Of a stretch of 37,204 bases of DNA, positions 8,399 through 16,039 are shown piece by piece; positions within the stretch are counted from its first letter, which is position 1, and the number at the start of each line of letters is the position of its first letter. The notes under the pieces are model-generated. The model did no database searches. It had not been told where the DNA came from and was given only the letters and a program-made list of their open reading frames with translations. The stretch is from Candidatus Aminicenantota bacterium (lineage in GTDB: Bacteria > Acidobacteriota > Aminicenantia > Aminicenantales > Aminicenantaceae): assembly GCA_016926925.1 (NCBI GenBank), contig JAFGNQ010000366.1:1-37204 (forward strand). Reading direction: 5' to 3'. The position numbers were made by a program, and so were the translations under genes.

Positions 8399-9306
8399 CC
8401 CGGCACCTGCTCCACGTCGTCAAAGTAGGGACGGTAGCCGTAAATTCTCATCTCCCTCTCGACGATCGCCTCGACAGCTCTTGCATCCTTCCTGGCAATG
8501 ACACCTTTATAGACATCGTTCGTATTCACGAACCCCTCCTCCGGTTCATCCAGCTTCCAGGCCTCGGAAGGAAGAATGATCGACTGGGCTGTCCGGCTAA
8601 AATCGGCAATCAGGGATCGATCCAAGTCGAATTTCAAAAAACCGGCAATCTTTTCAAGTTCCTCTCTCATATCGCTCAACAGGTCTTCATAGCGGAGTGT
8701 GTGAATGCGATCCGGAAATCGCAAGCAAAATGATTCGATGACTTTGACCATACGCCCCCACCTCTCCGCCAGCGTTTCGAGCGGAGTTTCTTTGTTAAAG
8801 GGAAATTTGAGCTTGCGGGAAAAGACGGCAGGAACAGGATGCCTGACGATATGAAGAATTTGTGCTCGGGGATAAAACTCGATGATGCGATCGATATAAT
8901 TGTAATGGACGGGTGTTTTTTCAATCCAACGGTAAGATGTTTCTTCTCCTTCAGTCTTGCGGCTCCTCCGCATGAACTCGAAGACGATAAACTCAAAAAG
9001 ATCTTTGGATGTCAATTTTTTTCGAACGGACAGTCTGGTGATTTTTTTGATATCTTCATCTGAAAATCGGAATTCCATCTTATCGTACAGACTTTCCCAA
9101 ACCAGGTTTAAACTTGCGGGAAGGATCCGCCCTTTCCGGCCGAACTCGATTTTTTTCTCAATCACGCAGAAATAATGGGTTTCAGGCAGAGAATCGACAC
9201 CCGGCTGCGTCATGAGCAGCCTTTGCAATAGCGTCGTCCCTGAACGAGGATAGCCTACGATGAAGACGGGGTCTTGAGGCAGGGTATCTTTTTTCTTAAA
9301 AAGCAT
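8395..9306 (-). CDS. Sulfotransferase family protein (GYPRSGTT type)
   Basis: The predicted 303-residue protein carries GYPRSGTTLLQRLL near its N-terminus (PAPS 5'-phosphosulfate loop, residues 18-31) and IVRHPVPAVFSRKL (153-166) as the 3'-phosphate-binding segment. RWIEKTPVHY lies between them, as in many bacterial glycan sulfotransferases. I chose ATG 9306, which has GGA a few bases upstream. In-frame GTG 9315 and TTG 9324 would add three or six residues. It is followed by a 4-bp overlap with the second sulfotransferase gene. The acceptor is unknown, and the location suggests a sugar of the exported glycan. Confidence 0.9.
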   Translation of the reverse strand: MLFKKKDTLPQDPVFIVGYPRSGTTLLQRLLMTQPGVDSLPETHYFCVIEKKIEFGRKGRILPASLNLVWESLYDKMEFRFSDEDIKKITRLSVRKKLTSKDLFEFIVFEFMRRSRKTEGEETSYRWIEKTPVHYNYIDRIIEFYPRAQILHIVRHPVPAVFSRKLKFPFNKETPLETLAERWGRMVKVIESFCLRFPDRIHTLRYEDLLSDMREELEKIAGFLKFDLDRSLIADFSRTAQSIILPSEAWKLDEPEEGFVNTNDVYKGVIARKDARAVEAIVEREMRIYGYRPYFDDVEQVPG

Positions 9307-9355
9307 GCGTTCCACATGAATCAATCAATCGTCCCATCGATATTTTTGTCATTGG

Positions 9356-10339
9356 TCAACCAGGCATTCCTCGGGTGTGGGCCAATCCATGAACGGCATC
9401 GCCCACATCAGAACTGTACTGATAAAAGTCCAAAAGCTCCTTCCTGTAGACGTCGATTTCCAGTATAGATGCCGGCGAAATCCCGGCCAGAATCCTGCGC
9501 GAATCGATAACCTCCATCCCCCGGACAAAGATGGATTTGTTGAAAGGTTGATCCGGAAAATCCCTATGCAGCTTCGCAACCACGTCAAAATCCAACAGAG
9601 GGATTTCCTTGGCCAGCCGACCCTTTTGGATATCATAAAACAAGATGGTTTTCTCAAAGCTGCTGCAGAGGGCGATTTGGCTCCCGCCTTCCACCACAAC
9701 CGGGCTGTGGCTTCCGCAGATCTTCTCATCTTCCAACACGACCTTTATCTCCGGTTCTATCTGCACCACAAGACCGGGTCGATTCAAGAGGGCATAGACC
9801 CGGCCGCCGAAGCAGACCACGCCGTTCAAATGCGTGTGGCTTTCTTTTTTACTGAGCTCTGCATGGATATGGCGGATTCTGTTGTCGGCATTCTTATCGA
9901 TATCCATCGGAAAAAATCCATGACTTCTCTGGAGCAAAGGCTCCTCGCGCGGCCACCAGGACTTGATCGTCCGGCCTTCCCGATCGACAAGCAAGGCACA
10001 GTCAACGGCTGTGGATGAGACCCAAATATCGTCGCCGGATAAACACATCTCATGAATGCCGACAAAGAGATTGTTGGTGATACGTCTCTGTAAATTCAAT
10101 CCGGAATCATAGGCCAGAATCGTGTGATAGGACCCCACGTAAAGGGTATCTCCTGAAATGACGATCCCTTTCCCCCCCCGGCTGTTCCCCCTGGGATTCG
10201 GATCATCGACAATATCCGGATCTGTCGGATAAACGGGAATTTTATTCAATACTTCCTTTGTCGACCAGTCCAGCTTAACCAGCTCTCCGCCCTCTTTAAC
10301 CGGCCTTTTTCTTCTGACTGTATCAAAATATACGATCAT
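9356..10339 (-). CDS. Beta-propeller-like protein (DUF4915/TIGR03032-like)
   Basis: A 327-residue protein with repeated strand pairs of propeller type: SGDTLYVGSYHTILAYD, SGDDIWVSSTAVDCALLVD, HLNGVVCFGGRVYALL and SHSPVVVEGGSQIALCSS. The HLNGV and HSPVV blocks recall the DUF4915/TIGR03032 group, whose members often lie among sulfotransferase and glycosyltransferase genes and have no settled function. There is no signal peptide. It lies between sulfotransferase genes, 49 bp upstream of one. Enzymatic activity cannot be claimed; a binding or lyase-like role is only a possibility. Start ATG 10339 has GGATGG just upstream. Confidence 0.75.
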   Translation of the reverse strand: MIVYFDTVRRKRPVKEGGELVKLDWSTKEVLNKIPVYPTDPDIVDDPNPRGNSRGGKGIVISGDTLYVGSYHTILAYDSGLNLQRRITNNLFVGIHEMCLSGDDIWVSSTAVDCALLVDREGRTIKSWWPREEPLLQRSHGFFPMDIDKNADNRIRHIHAELSKKESHTHLNGVVCFGGRVYALLNRPGLVVQIEPEIKVVLEDEKICGSHSPVVVEGGSQIALCSSFEKTILFYDIQKGRLAKEIPLLDFDVVAKLHRDFPDQPFNKSIFVRGMEVIDSRRILAGISPASILEIDVYRKELLDFYQYSSDVGDAVHGLAHTRGMPG

Positions 10340-10381
10340 ACCATCCGTCCGTCATCAACACTCAAGCTCTCTCCATATATT

Positions 10382-10633
10382 TCCTGGATTATTCACGAGT
10401 CGAGGTTGCCGTAGCGGCAAGGAAGCGGCCCATAAAGCTGTAGTGAACTACTGCGAATGGGCTGCAACGAAGCCGATGCGGTAAGATCGGCTCGCCCGAA
10501 GGGTAAAAAATGTCGAATATTAAAAAAAGCGCATTGGGAATGTGGAATACGATTGATTCCTGGAAAAAAGTATAATACGCTGCTGTCATCTTAATTGCTA
10601 TAAGTTTCGACATTTTTTATAAATAATCCAGGA
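10382..10633. repeat. 252-bp palindrome-flanked structured element, MITE-like or ncRNA-like
   Basis: The ends are a perfect 12-bp inverted repeat, TCCTGGATTATT (10382-10393) and AATAATCCAGGA (10622-10633). Inside is a second perfect 14-bp inverted repeat, TAAAAAATGTCGAA (10504-10517) against TTCGACATTTTTTA (10606-10619). Between 10408 and 10503 the plus-strand RNA can form several compact helices: GCCG/CGGC (10408-10418), a 9-bp stem with one G-U pair (10425-10433 with 10457-10465) enclosing a GTAG-TGAA-CTAC hairpin, a 7-bp stem AGCCGAT/ATCGGCT (10471-10492), and CCC-GAA-GGG (10495-10503). The right end covers the last codons and stop of the upstream sulfotransferase. A non-autonomous mobile element or a structured RNA are both possible; no transposase is present. 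Confidence 0.6.
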
Positions 10634-11588
10634 TTAGAGAGTCTAACATTTTTATCCGACTAAACAAACCCTCCAACTCAAGATCGACACCGATACTATC
10701 AAGCTCTCCCTGCAGCTGTTTCGGGAGGGGCGGCGTTTGCGGCCTGATCCTCTTCAAGGCAGCCTGAAAACCCTCCGCGTCCGCATTCAAGAAACGCGCC
10801 ATCTGTGTCAGAACCGACTGAGGATCTCTGCGCAGGTCGGTATGGTTGTACACAAAATACCTCTCCGGTTTCACCCGTCTCAATCCCTGTTCCAAAGCTC
10901 GAATATAACTCGCCCCATAGATGACACAGCGCTGGAAATCGGAAACGGACTTCCAGAGCCCGGTCCACTCCAACGGAACACCGGGAGGAGCAGCCAATCC
11001 CCCGTCTTCTCCATGTTCCTTCTTCCAGCGTGCGTGGTAGACGGGAATATTTTTGACGTTGTTTCCCTTCCTGTACATGGATTCAGCAATTTCACTGACA
11101 GGCCGGTAAACAAGAACAAACCGGGCTCCAGGAAAAATTGCAGCCAGCTGAGGAAGGACGAAAGAAATCTCAGGAGACTTCAAACAGAGATGTCTATCCA
11201 GAAAGAATGGATCCAACGGCAGAGTGTGCCGGATCAACTTAACATCCTGGCTCGTCACCTCAAAATCCGGACGCACGGGAGGACGGGATTCAGGGTATCC
11301 GGACGTCTTTTCAGACGGAGCCACTCCGATGAGGTGCTGCCCGCAAACCAGATGGTTTTCCAGAATTCGGGCTGCCGTTCTCCGGCTCAAAGGCCTTTTT
11401 CGCAGACGATCGACCATCCCTATCCGGGTGGGGTAATAATAAAGCGCCCAGCATTCGTAAACGTGGTCGTCAATGGCAGCGGCTATCTGAGGATGGCAGT
11501 TGAGGATCCAGGCCGCAAGCTTGGTCCCGCTTCTCGGAGGACCGCCGATTAAGATCATTCGATCGAAAAGCCCTGACAGTGCCGCCAT
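10617..11588 (-). CDS. Sulfotransferase family protein (GGPPRSGT type)
   Basis: A predicted 323-residue sulfotransferase with GGPPRSGTKLAAWIL (15-29) as the PAPS 5' loop and VYRPVSEIAESMY as the 3'-phosphate segment. The frame is open to 11651, but that start would overlap the GT2 gene by 59 bp. ATG 11588 is 4 bp after the GT2 stop and has AGGA eight bases upstream, so I chose it. The last residues and the stop codon fall inside the inverted-repeat end of the palindromic element, so the original C-terminus may have been altered by insertion. It is likely to sulfate a sugar in the cytoplasm. Confidence 0.87.
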   Translation of the reverse strand: MAALSGLFDRMILIGGPPRSGTKLAAWILNCHPQIAAAIDDHVYECWALYYYPTRIGMVDRLRKRPLSRRTAARILENHLVCGQHLIGVAPSEKTSGYPESRPPVRPDFEVTSQDVKLIRHTLPLDPFFLDRHLCLKSPEISFVLPQLAAIFPGARFVLVYRPVSEIAESMYRKGNNVKNIPVYHARWKKEHGEDGGLAAPPGVPLEWTGLWKSVSDFQRCVIYGASYIRALEQGLRRVKPERYFVYNHTDLRRDPQSVLTQMARFLNADAEGFQAALKRIRPQTPPLPKQLQGELDSIGVDLELEGLFSRIKMLDSLILDYL

Positions 11589-11592
11589 CAGT

Positions 11593-12657
11593 CTAGTCCT
11601 GTTGCGTCCTCTCCGGACCACTCTCCCGAGCCGTCTCTCCTCTTCGCTCATAGTGAGCGACTATTTTTTCGCGAATCGCGTTATACTTTTTTCCCCCGAT
11701 GAGCAAGCCCCGGGACATTCCGACGAGCCGGAAGAACCGGGAAGAGCTGTTCGACCCGGCTTTTCTCATGCGGGAAGGACTCAATTTATTGGCCTTGAAA
11801 TAATTCTTCCATTTGCGAAGCACGAGTCGGACCGCTCCCCAATAGCTCAACGTTGGTCTGCCGTTGAGAATATCTCTGTATATTTTCAAGATAAGGCTTA
11901 CCTGACCTCCTTTTTTTCGTGCCTGAGAAACATATTTCCAATTCAACCTGTGACCGGACAAATTATGCTTCAGAACGAGCGAATCGTCATAATAAAAATC
12001 CCAACCCATCAATCGAAACCGTAAGGCAATTTCGGTATCATCGCCCCGGGTTAGAGCATCTTTGGTTCTGCCCTCGAGAAACAAGGGCAAATCCGAAAAC
12101 AGGGTTGCTTTGAGAGCATGCGTCCGAAAGGAAAGGCCGGCACCAAACATTTTTTTCGGATTCATCCCCGGATGAGCATCCCGAGGCCCGCAGGCATAAA
12201 CGCCTTTAACACGGTCAAACCACTCCGGTTTTTCTCCCAAAAAGGACGCCCGGTTGTATCCTCCGACAGCACCGATCCGGGAATTCTCTTTGTAGAGCCG
12301 GGACAGCTTCTTCATCCAATCCCGATTCAAGACATTGTCGTCGTCGACAAAAAGAGTTATCTCATACCGTGTATTCTTCAACCCCGTTATCCGGGCATGC
12401 ATCTGGCCCGGTTTTTTCTCCCGGATGACGCGGAGAGGATAGCAGGAATTTTGCCACGCCCGCTCGGCCAGAGCCACGGTATTGTCCGTGCAATTGTTAT
12501 CGACCAGAATAACTTCATATCCCGTATCCTCGGGAATGATCTGTTCGGACAGGGCTTTTACGGTAGGGGTGATAACGTCGGAGCTGTTGTAACAGCAGAC
12601 GATGACGGAAACTCCGGGTTTCAGGACGGCGCTGTTTTTAGTCTCTCCGGAATTCAT
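11593..12657 (-). CDS. GT2-family glycosyltransferase
   Basis: A 354-residue GT-A enzyme. SVIVCCYNSSDVI (17-29) opens the nucleotide-binding fold, VILVDNNCTDNT (49-60) is the first Asp motif, and FVDDDN (103-108) is the metal-binding DXD region. KMFGAGLSFR and TRGDDTEIALRFRLMGW follow as the acceptor-side motifs (the ED-like pair). The C-terminal region is basic with few hydrophobic stretches, so the enzyme is probably peripheral. It sits between two sulfotransferase genes with a 4-bp gap downstream and is likely to add one sugar of the repeat unit. Confidence 0.92.
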   Translation of the reverse strand: MNSGETKNSAVLKPGVSVIVCCYNSSDVITPTVKALSEQIIPEDTGYEVILVDNNCTDNTVALAERAWQNSCYPLRVIREKKPGQMHARITGLKNTRYEITLFVDDDNVLNRDWMKKLSRLYKENSRIGAVGGYNRASFLGEKPEWFDRVKGVYACGPRDAHPGMNPKKMFGAGLSFRTHALKATLFSDLPLFLEGRTKDALTRGDDTEIALRFRLMGWDFYYDDSLVLKHNLSGHRLNWKYVSQARKKGGQVSLILKIYRDILNGRPTLSYWGAVRLVLRKWKNYFKANKLSPSRMRKAGSNSSSRFFRLVGMSRGLLIGGKKYNAIREKIVAHYERRGETARESGPERTQQD

Positions 12658-12752
12658 GGATGCAATTTACTTCGATCATTGCAGTGGATTGAAGCAATCC
12701 CGATTGTATTTTCTGCACATCCTCTACATGTTACGAAGACTGCGCCCGAAAA

Positions 12753-13541
12753 TCAAATGTCTTTGTAGCCGGCCAAGCCACACAGTCTCTCGTATATATG
12801 GGACACATAATCCGGGACGGCCGACTCCGAAGTGCTTCTTTTTAGATCATCGTCCACAAAATCCCCCTTAAGATCAACCTCAAGAATACGCGACAAAGAA
12901 GGCAGGGCACTCCTGTCATAGACCTGGTTGTAGTGGACAAAGTGAAGATTTTTTGAGGCCTCCCGGTTTTTAAAAAGAATATGCATGTACATATTGGCCC
13001 AAACCGCGAAGGCGTTTTTTCTCCTGATGAAAAGGTCTGCCAAATACTCCGCACTTCGGCATTCTTTAAGGATGCTCTCCACGGTGATATTGGGCTCCCT
13101 GAAGATACAGATCAAGGGCGTGTCAGGCTTGAGGAACCGCCGCCAAACCGGCAGCGTGTAGCTGAACCGGGGATCTTTATAGCAAAAAGGCTCTCGTGCG
13201 ATCACGCCGTCGATTCGCTTTTGCGTTTCCGCATCCGCATGCGTGATGTCGATGTGAGGCTGAAGGGATAAGAGCCACCTTTGGTTTTTCCCCGGATTCC
13301 GCACCGTATGCTTCTTGAAAATCGTACGCAGCAGCGCATCATGAAACCGCTTTTTCCCGCTGTAAGCGGATAGAATCAGCTCATTGATCCGGTTGATCTC
13401 CCTCCATTCAAAAAAGCCTTTGGGATTGGTATCTCTTGGTAAGTAGAGCTTATCTCCTAAAAAGTAGCCCGCATCGTGCAGGATGCCGGCCAGCATACTG
13501 GTCCCGCTTCTTCCCGATCCTAAAATGAGACAGCTGCGCAT
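12753..13541 (-). CDS. Sulfotransferase family protein (NPKGFFE subfamily)
   Basis: The 262-residue protein starts with CLILGSGRSGTSMLAGIL (4-21), the PAPS loop, and has NPKGFFEWREINRINE (39-54) soon after it. A very similar order, GLERSGTS then NPKGYFE, is seen in the sulfotransferase at 35102-35686, so the two belong to one subfamily. ICIFREPNITVESIL is the 3'-phosphate-binding candidate, where Arg and Ser are retained. It lies between the Wzt gene (66 bp upstream) and the GT2 gene (95 bp downstream), both in the same direction. Confidence 0.87.
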   Translation of the reverse strand: MRSCLILGSGRSGTSMLAGILHDAGYFLGDKLYLPRDTNPKGFFEWREINRINELILSAYSGKKRFHDALLRTIFKKHTVRNPGKNQRWLLSLQPHIDITHADAETQKRIDGVIAREPFCYKDPRFSYTLPVWRRFLKPDTPLICIFREPNITVESILKECRSAEYLADLFIRRKNAFAVWANMYMHILFKNREASKNLHFVHYNQVYDRSALPSLSRILEVDLKGDFVDDDLKRSTSESAVPDYVSHIYERLCGLAGYKDI

Positions 13542-13607
13542 GGAATTATGAATGAAGAGGAGGCGAAATCGATGTATTCCGGCAAACTCTGATTCTGTTG
13601 CGCTTCC

Positions 13608-14981
13608 TCATTTGATTTTTTTGATGTCACCTTTATGTTCCAGGTTGACAAGTCCCCAATTGGGGATTTGTTTTTGCCGCTGCACTTTAAAAACACAGGC
13701 ATCATTGATGCGTATCAAAGGTCTCTTCTCCAACTCGTCCGAGTAACAAACAACAGCTAGGCTGATGTAATAATTTCGGGGCAGCAACAGGCATTTGAAA
13801 GCATGCACGACCTGATAAATCTCACCGGCCTCGACAACCGGAAGCATCGGTTCCGCATCCGATGGAATCGTCACCCCCGATATGGGGAGACCTTTTTCGC
13901 TGTGTATCCACATAGAAAACTTGACATTTTTCGTTCCCTTGTTGAAATGCACATTATAGGAAATTTCGTACGTTTCATTCATGACCAGTGCATTGACCGT
14001 TTGTCCGTCTAGAGTCCGAATATGCACATCACGGATGTCGACATCGAAGTGCCTGTGTTCGGTCAGGCTTTTCGGCTCAAAACCGGGAATAAGGAAGGGG
14101 GCCTGCTTGGGGACGTAGTCCTCATCATGATTTTCGACAAAAATTTCCTCTCCGCCCGGCTGAATGCCCTCTTCATAATCCTTTTTTCTTTCTTCATCTG
14201 CATTGAGAATCCGAATCTCATCCCTGATTTTATCCTGGTTCTCCTGAGAAGCATACAGCAGTTTTTGGTAGTACATGGTGACCAGCTTTGGGGTACCGTC
14301 CAGTAAGAGCTCACCCTCCTCCATCAGTATCACCCGACTGCAGAATTCAATAATATTCCCGATGCTGTGCGAGGCGAACAGGATAGTCATCCCTTTTTGA
14401 AACAATTCTTCCATCTTGGCATAGCACTTCCTCTTGAACAAAACATCGCCGACTGCAAGAACTTCATCCAGAATGAGAATATCCGAATCGATATTGATGG
14501 CCACGGCGAATCCCAGGCGCGATTTCATGCCGCTTGAATAGGTCCGTAGCGGTTGATGGATAAAATCTCCGATATCCGCAAAGGAGAGAATATCGTCCAG
14601 GCGGGCATCCATATCATTCCTGGAATAGCTCATTATAGCACCGTTAAGGTAGATGTTCTCTATACCTGTAAGCTCCGGATTGAAACCCGTTCCCAGCTCG
14701 AGCAAAGCGGAGACCCTGCCATTGACGGATAACTGCCCTGAAGACGGGGTGAGGACTCCGGCAAGTATTTTGAGCAGTGTAGACTTTCCAGCTCCGTTAC
14801 GCCCGATAACACCTAAAATCTCGCCGTGAGGGACCTCGAAGGTCACATCCCTGAGGGCATAAAAGAGATGGTGGTACTTTCTCCCGACAGGGTGAAGGGA
14901 TTCCTTCAGCCTATCGATATGGCGGTCGTAGAGCTTGTAGGCTTTGGATAAATTTCTGATGAGAATCGAAGGATCACCCAT
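13608..14981 (-). CDS. wzt: ABC glycan exporter ATPase with C-terminal glycan-recognition domain
   Basis: The predicted 457-residue protein has Walker A GRNGAGKSTLL (60-70), signature YSSGMKSRLGFA, Walker B DILILDEVLAVGD and a switch His in FASHS. A C-terminal beta-rich region of roughly 120 residues (about 325-445) matches the Wzt C-terminal carbohydrate-binding domain that selects capped O-antigen chains in ABC-dependent systems. The frame stays open to 15104, but that start would lie in the permease gene. ATG 14981 has AGGATGG six bases upstream and begins 11 bp after the permease stop. It powers export of undecaprenyl-linked glycan across the inner membrane, together with Wzm. Confidence 0.94.
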   Translation of the reverse strand: MGDPSILIRNLSKAYKLYDRHIDRLKESLHPVGRKYHHLFYALRDVTFEVPHGEILGVIGRNGAGKSTLLKILAGVLTPSSGQLSVNGRVSALLELGTGFNPELTGIENIYLNGAIMSYSRNDMDARLDDILSFADIGDFIHQPLRTYSSGMKSRLGFAVAINIDSDILILDEVLAVGDVLFKRKCYAKMEELFQKGMTILFASHSIGNIIEFCSRVILMEEGELLLDGTPKLVTMYYQKLLYASQENQDKIRDEIRILNADEERKKDYEEGIQPGGEEIFVENHDEDYVPKQAPFLIPGFEPKSLTEHRHFDVDIRDVHIRTLDGQTVNALVMNETYEISYNVHFNKGTKNVKFSMWIHSEKGLPISGVTIPSDAEPMLPVVEAGEIYQVVHAFKCLLLPRNYYISLAVVCYSDELEKRPLIRINDACVFKVQRQKQIPNWGLVNLEHKGDIKKIK

Positions 14982-14992
14982 AAACAACCATC

Positions 14993-15835
14993 CTATAACA
15001 CATCCGCAAAGTGCGGCCTCAAACGCCTGAAAACAATTCCCCCGAAAACCAAGATGAGAAAAGTCACCACCCAAAAATAGAGCGTCAAATAAGGGTGCTC
15101 CCAAAAGCCCGTTTTATAGATCAGACTATCACGATATCCCTGAACCAGGTAATACATGGGATTCAATTTGAGGATGAATTGAACTGAGGACGGCATCCTG
15201 TCTATACTCCAAAAGACGGGAGTCAACCAGAATCCGATCCGAACCATAATCTGGACGATTTGTGAGACATCCTTGACAAAAACCGTGAGCGACGAAAAAA
15301 TCCAGGCTAATCCGATTTCCAAGAACACGGTGGCGGCCAGGTAGTAGATAATCTGAAACCAATAGAGGTTGGGCCATATGCCGTTGGCTAAATACAAAAC
15401 GAGCATCAGAACGATGAATATGGCATGCACGATCAGAGCCGACAAGATTTTCATCACGGGTAGTATACTGACTTGAAACTTGACATTTTTAACCAAATAG
15501 CTGCTCTCCAAAATGGCACCGGTCCCTCTCAAAATACTCTGAGAAAAGAAAAACCAGAGGAACATACCGGCCATCAACCACAACACATAAGGAACGGGCG
15601 CATTCCCTCTTGCCTGACGCAAACCAAGGGAGAACACAAACCATAGGGCAAAAACAAAAACCAACGGCTGTACGAAAGCCCAAAAAACGCCAAGAAATGA
15701 TCCTAAAAACTGATTGCGGAAATCATCCTTGGCCATTTGAAGGATAATTTTTCTGTTTCTGTACAGGGTTTTTAAAAACAGACTGATATCCGAAGGCTTC
15801 AAGTATTTTTTCAAGTTCAGCAGTCTTTTTAGCAT
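14993..15835 (-). CDS. wzm: ABC-2 glycan exporter permease
   Basis: A 280-residue membrane protein with about six transmembrane helices, starting after a short cytoplasmic amphipathic region. DDFRNQFLGSFLGVFWAFVQPLVF is the standard coupling-helix-to-TM1 block of Wzm/KpsM/TagG permeases, and LNPMYYLVQGYRD near 230-245 is the typical block before the last helices. ATG 15835 has AAAGGA six bases upstream. It is translated just before the wzt gene, with 11 bp between them. It forms the membrane channel of the exporter. Confidence 0.94.
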   Translation of the reverse strand: MLKRLLNLKKYLKPSDISLFLKTLYRNRKIILQMAKDDFRNQFLGSFLGVFWAFVQPLVFVFALWFVFSLGLRQARGNAPVPYVLWLMAGMFLWFFFSQSILRGTGAILESSYLVKNVKFQVSILPVMKILSALIVHAIFIVLMLVLYLANGIWPNLYWFQIIYYLAATVFLEIGLAWIFSSLTVFVKDVSQIVQIMVRIGFWLTPVFWSIDRMPSSVQFILKLNPMYYLVQGYRDSLIYKTGFWEHPYLTLYFWVVTFLILVFGGIVFRRLRPHFADVL

Positions 15836-16039
15836 ATAAATCCTTTTATCGAGCCCGGATAGGATCCGCGCACTCCACTACTGCACAAATGTTTCCCCTA
15901 TACATATCACAGGGGAAAAGAGGCGGTCAATCGGAAGTTTGGTAACGCAGGTGTCTTCACAGTCTCGACAGAGAAATAAAGGACTTCGAGACGTTCACTT
16001 CTCCGGTCGAGATGCTCGATGCGAAATTCCGGCCGGTTT
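15836..16039. other. Non-coding spacer with small inverted repeats
   Basis: No coding frame of interest lies between the S74 gene and wzm. An 8-bp stem TTTCCCCT/AGGGGAAA (15892-15899 and 15911-15918, 11-base loop) and a 7-bp pair GTCTCGA/TCGAGAC (15962-15968 and 15986-15992) are present. A 5-bp hairpin TCGAG-ATG-CTCGA lies at 16007-16019, just after the S74 stop on that strand. None has a T-tract, so none is a convincing terminator. The spacer could hold a separate promoter for the exporter operon or an attenuator. Confidence 0.4.

Noticed and set aside
10389..10613. A 74-codon open frame on the minus strand between two genes
   Set aside because: It begins inside one arm of the 14-bp inverted repeat and runs through the stem-loops of the palindromic element; no SD and no protein-like pattern.
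10737..11552. A 271-codon open frame on the plus strand
   Set aside because: Antisense to the sulfotransferase with the GGPPRSGT loop; no recognisable motif.
14982..15104. Longer start for the Wzt ATPase at 15104
   Set aside because: It would overlap the permease by more than 100 bp and adds a segment unrelated to the family; ATG 14981 has a good SD.
15892..15918. Stem-loop TTTCCCCT/AGGGGAAA as a terminator of the S74 gene
   Set aside because: No T-tract follows on the strand of transcription, and it lies about 120 bp beyond the stop. Kept only as a note in the spacer.
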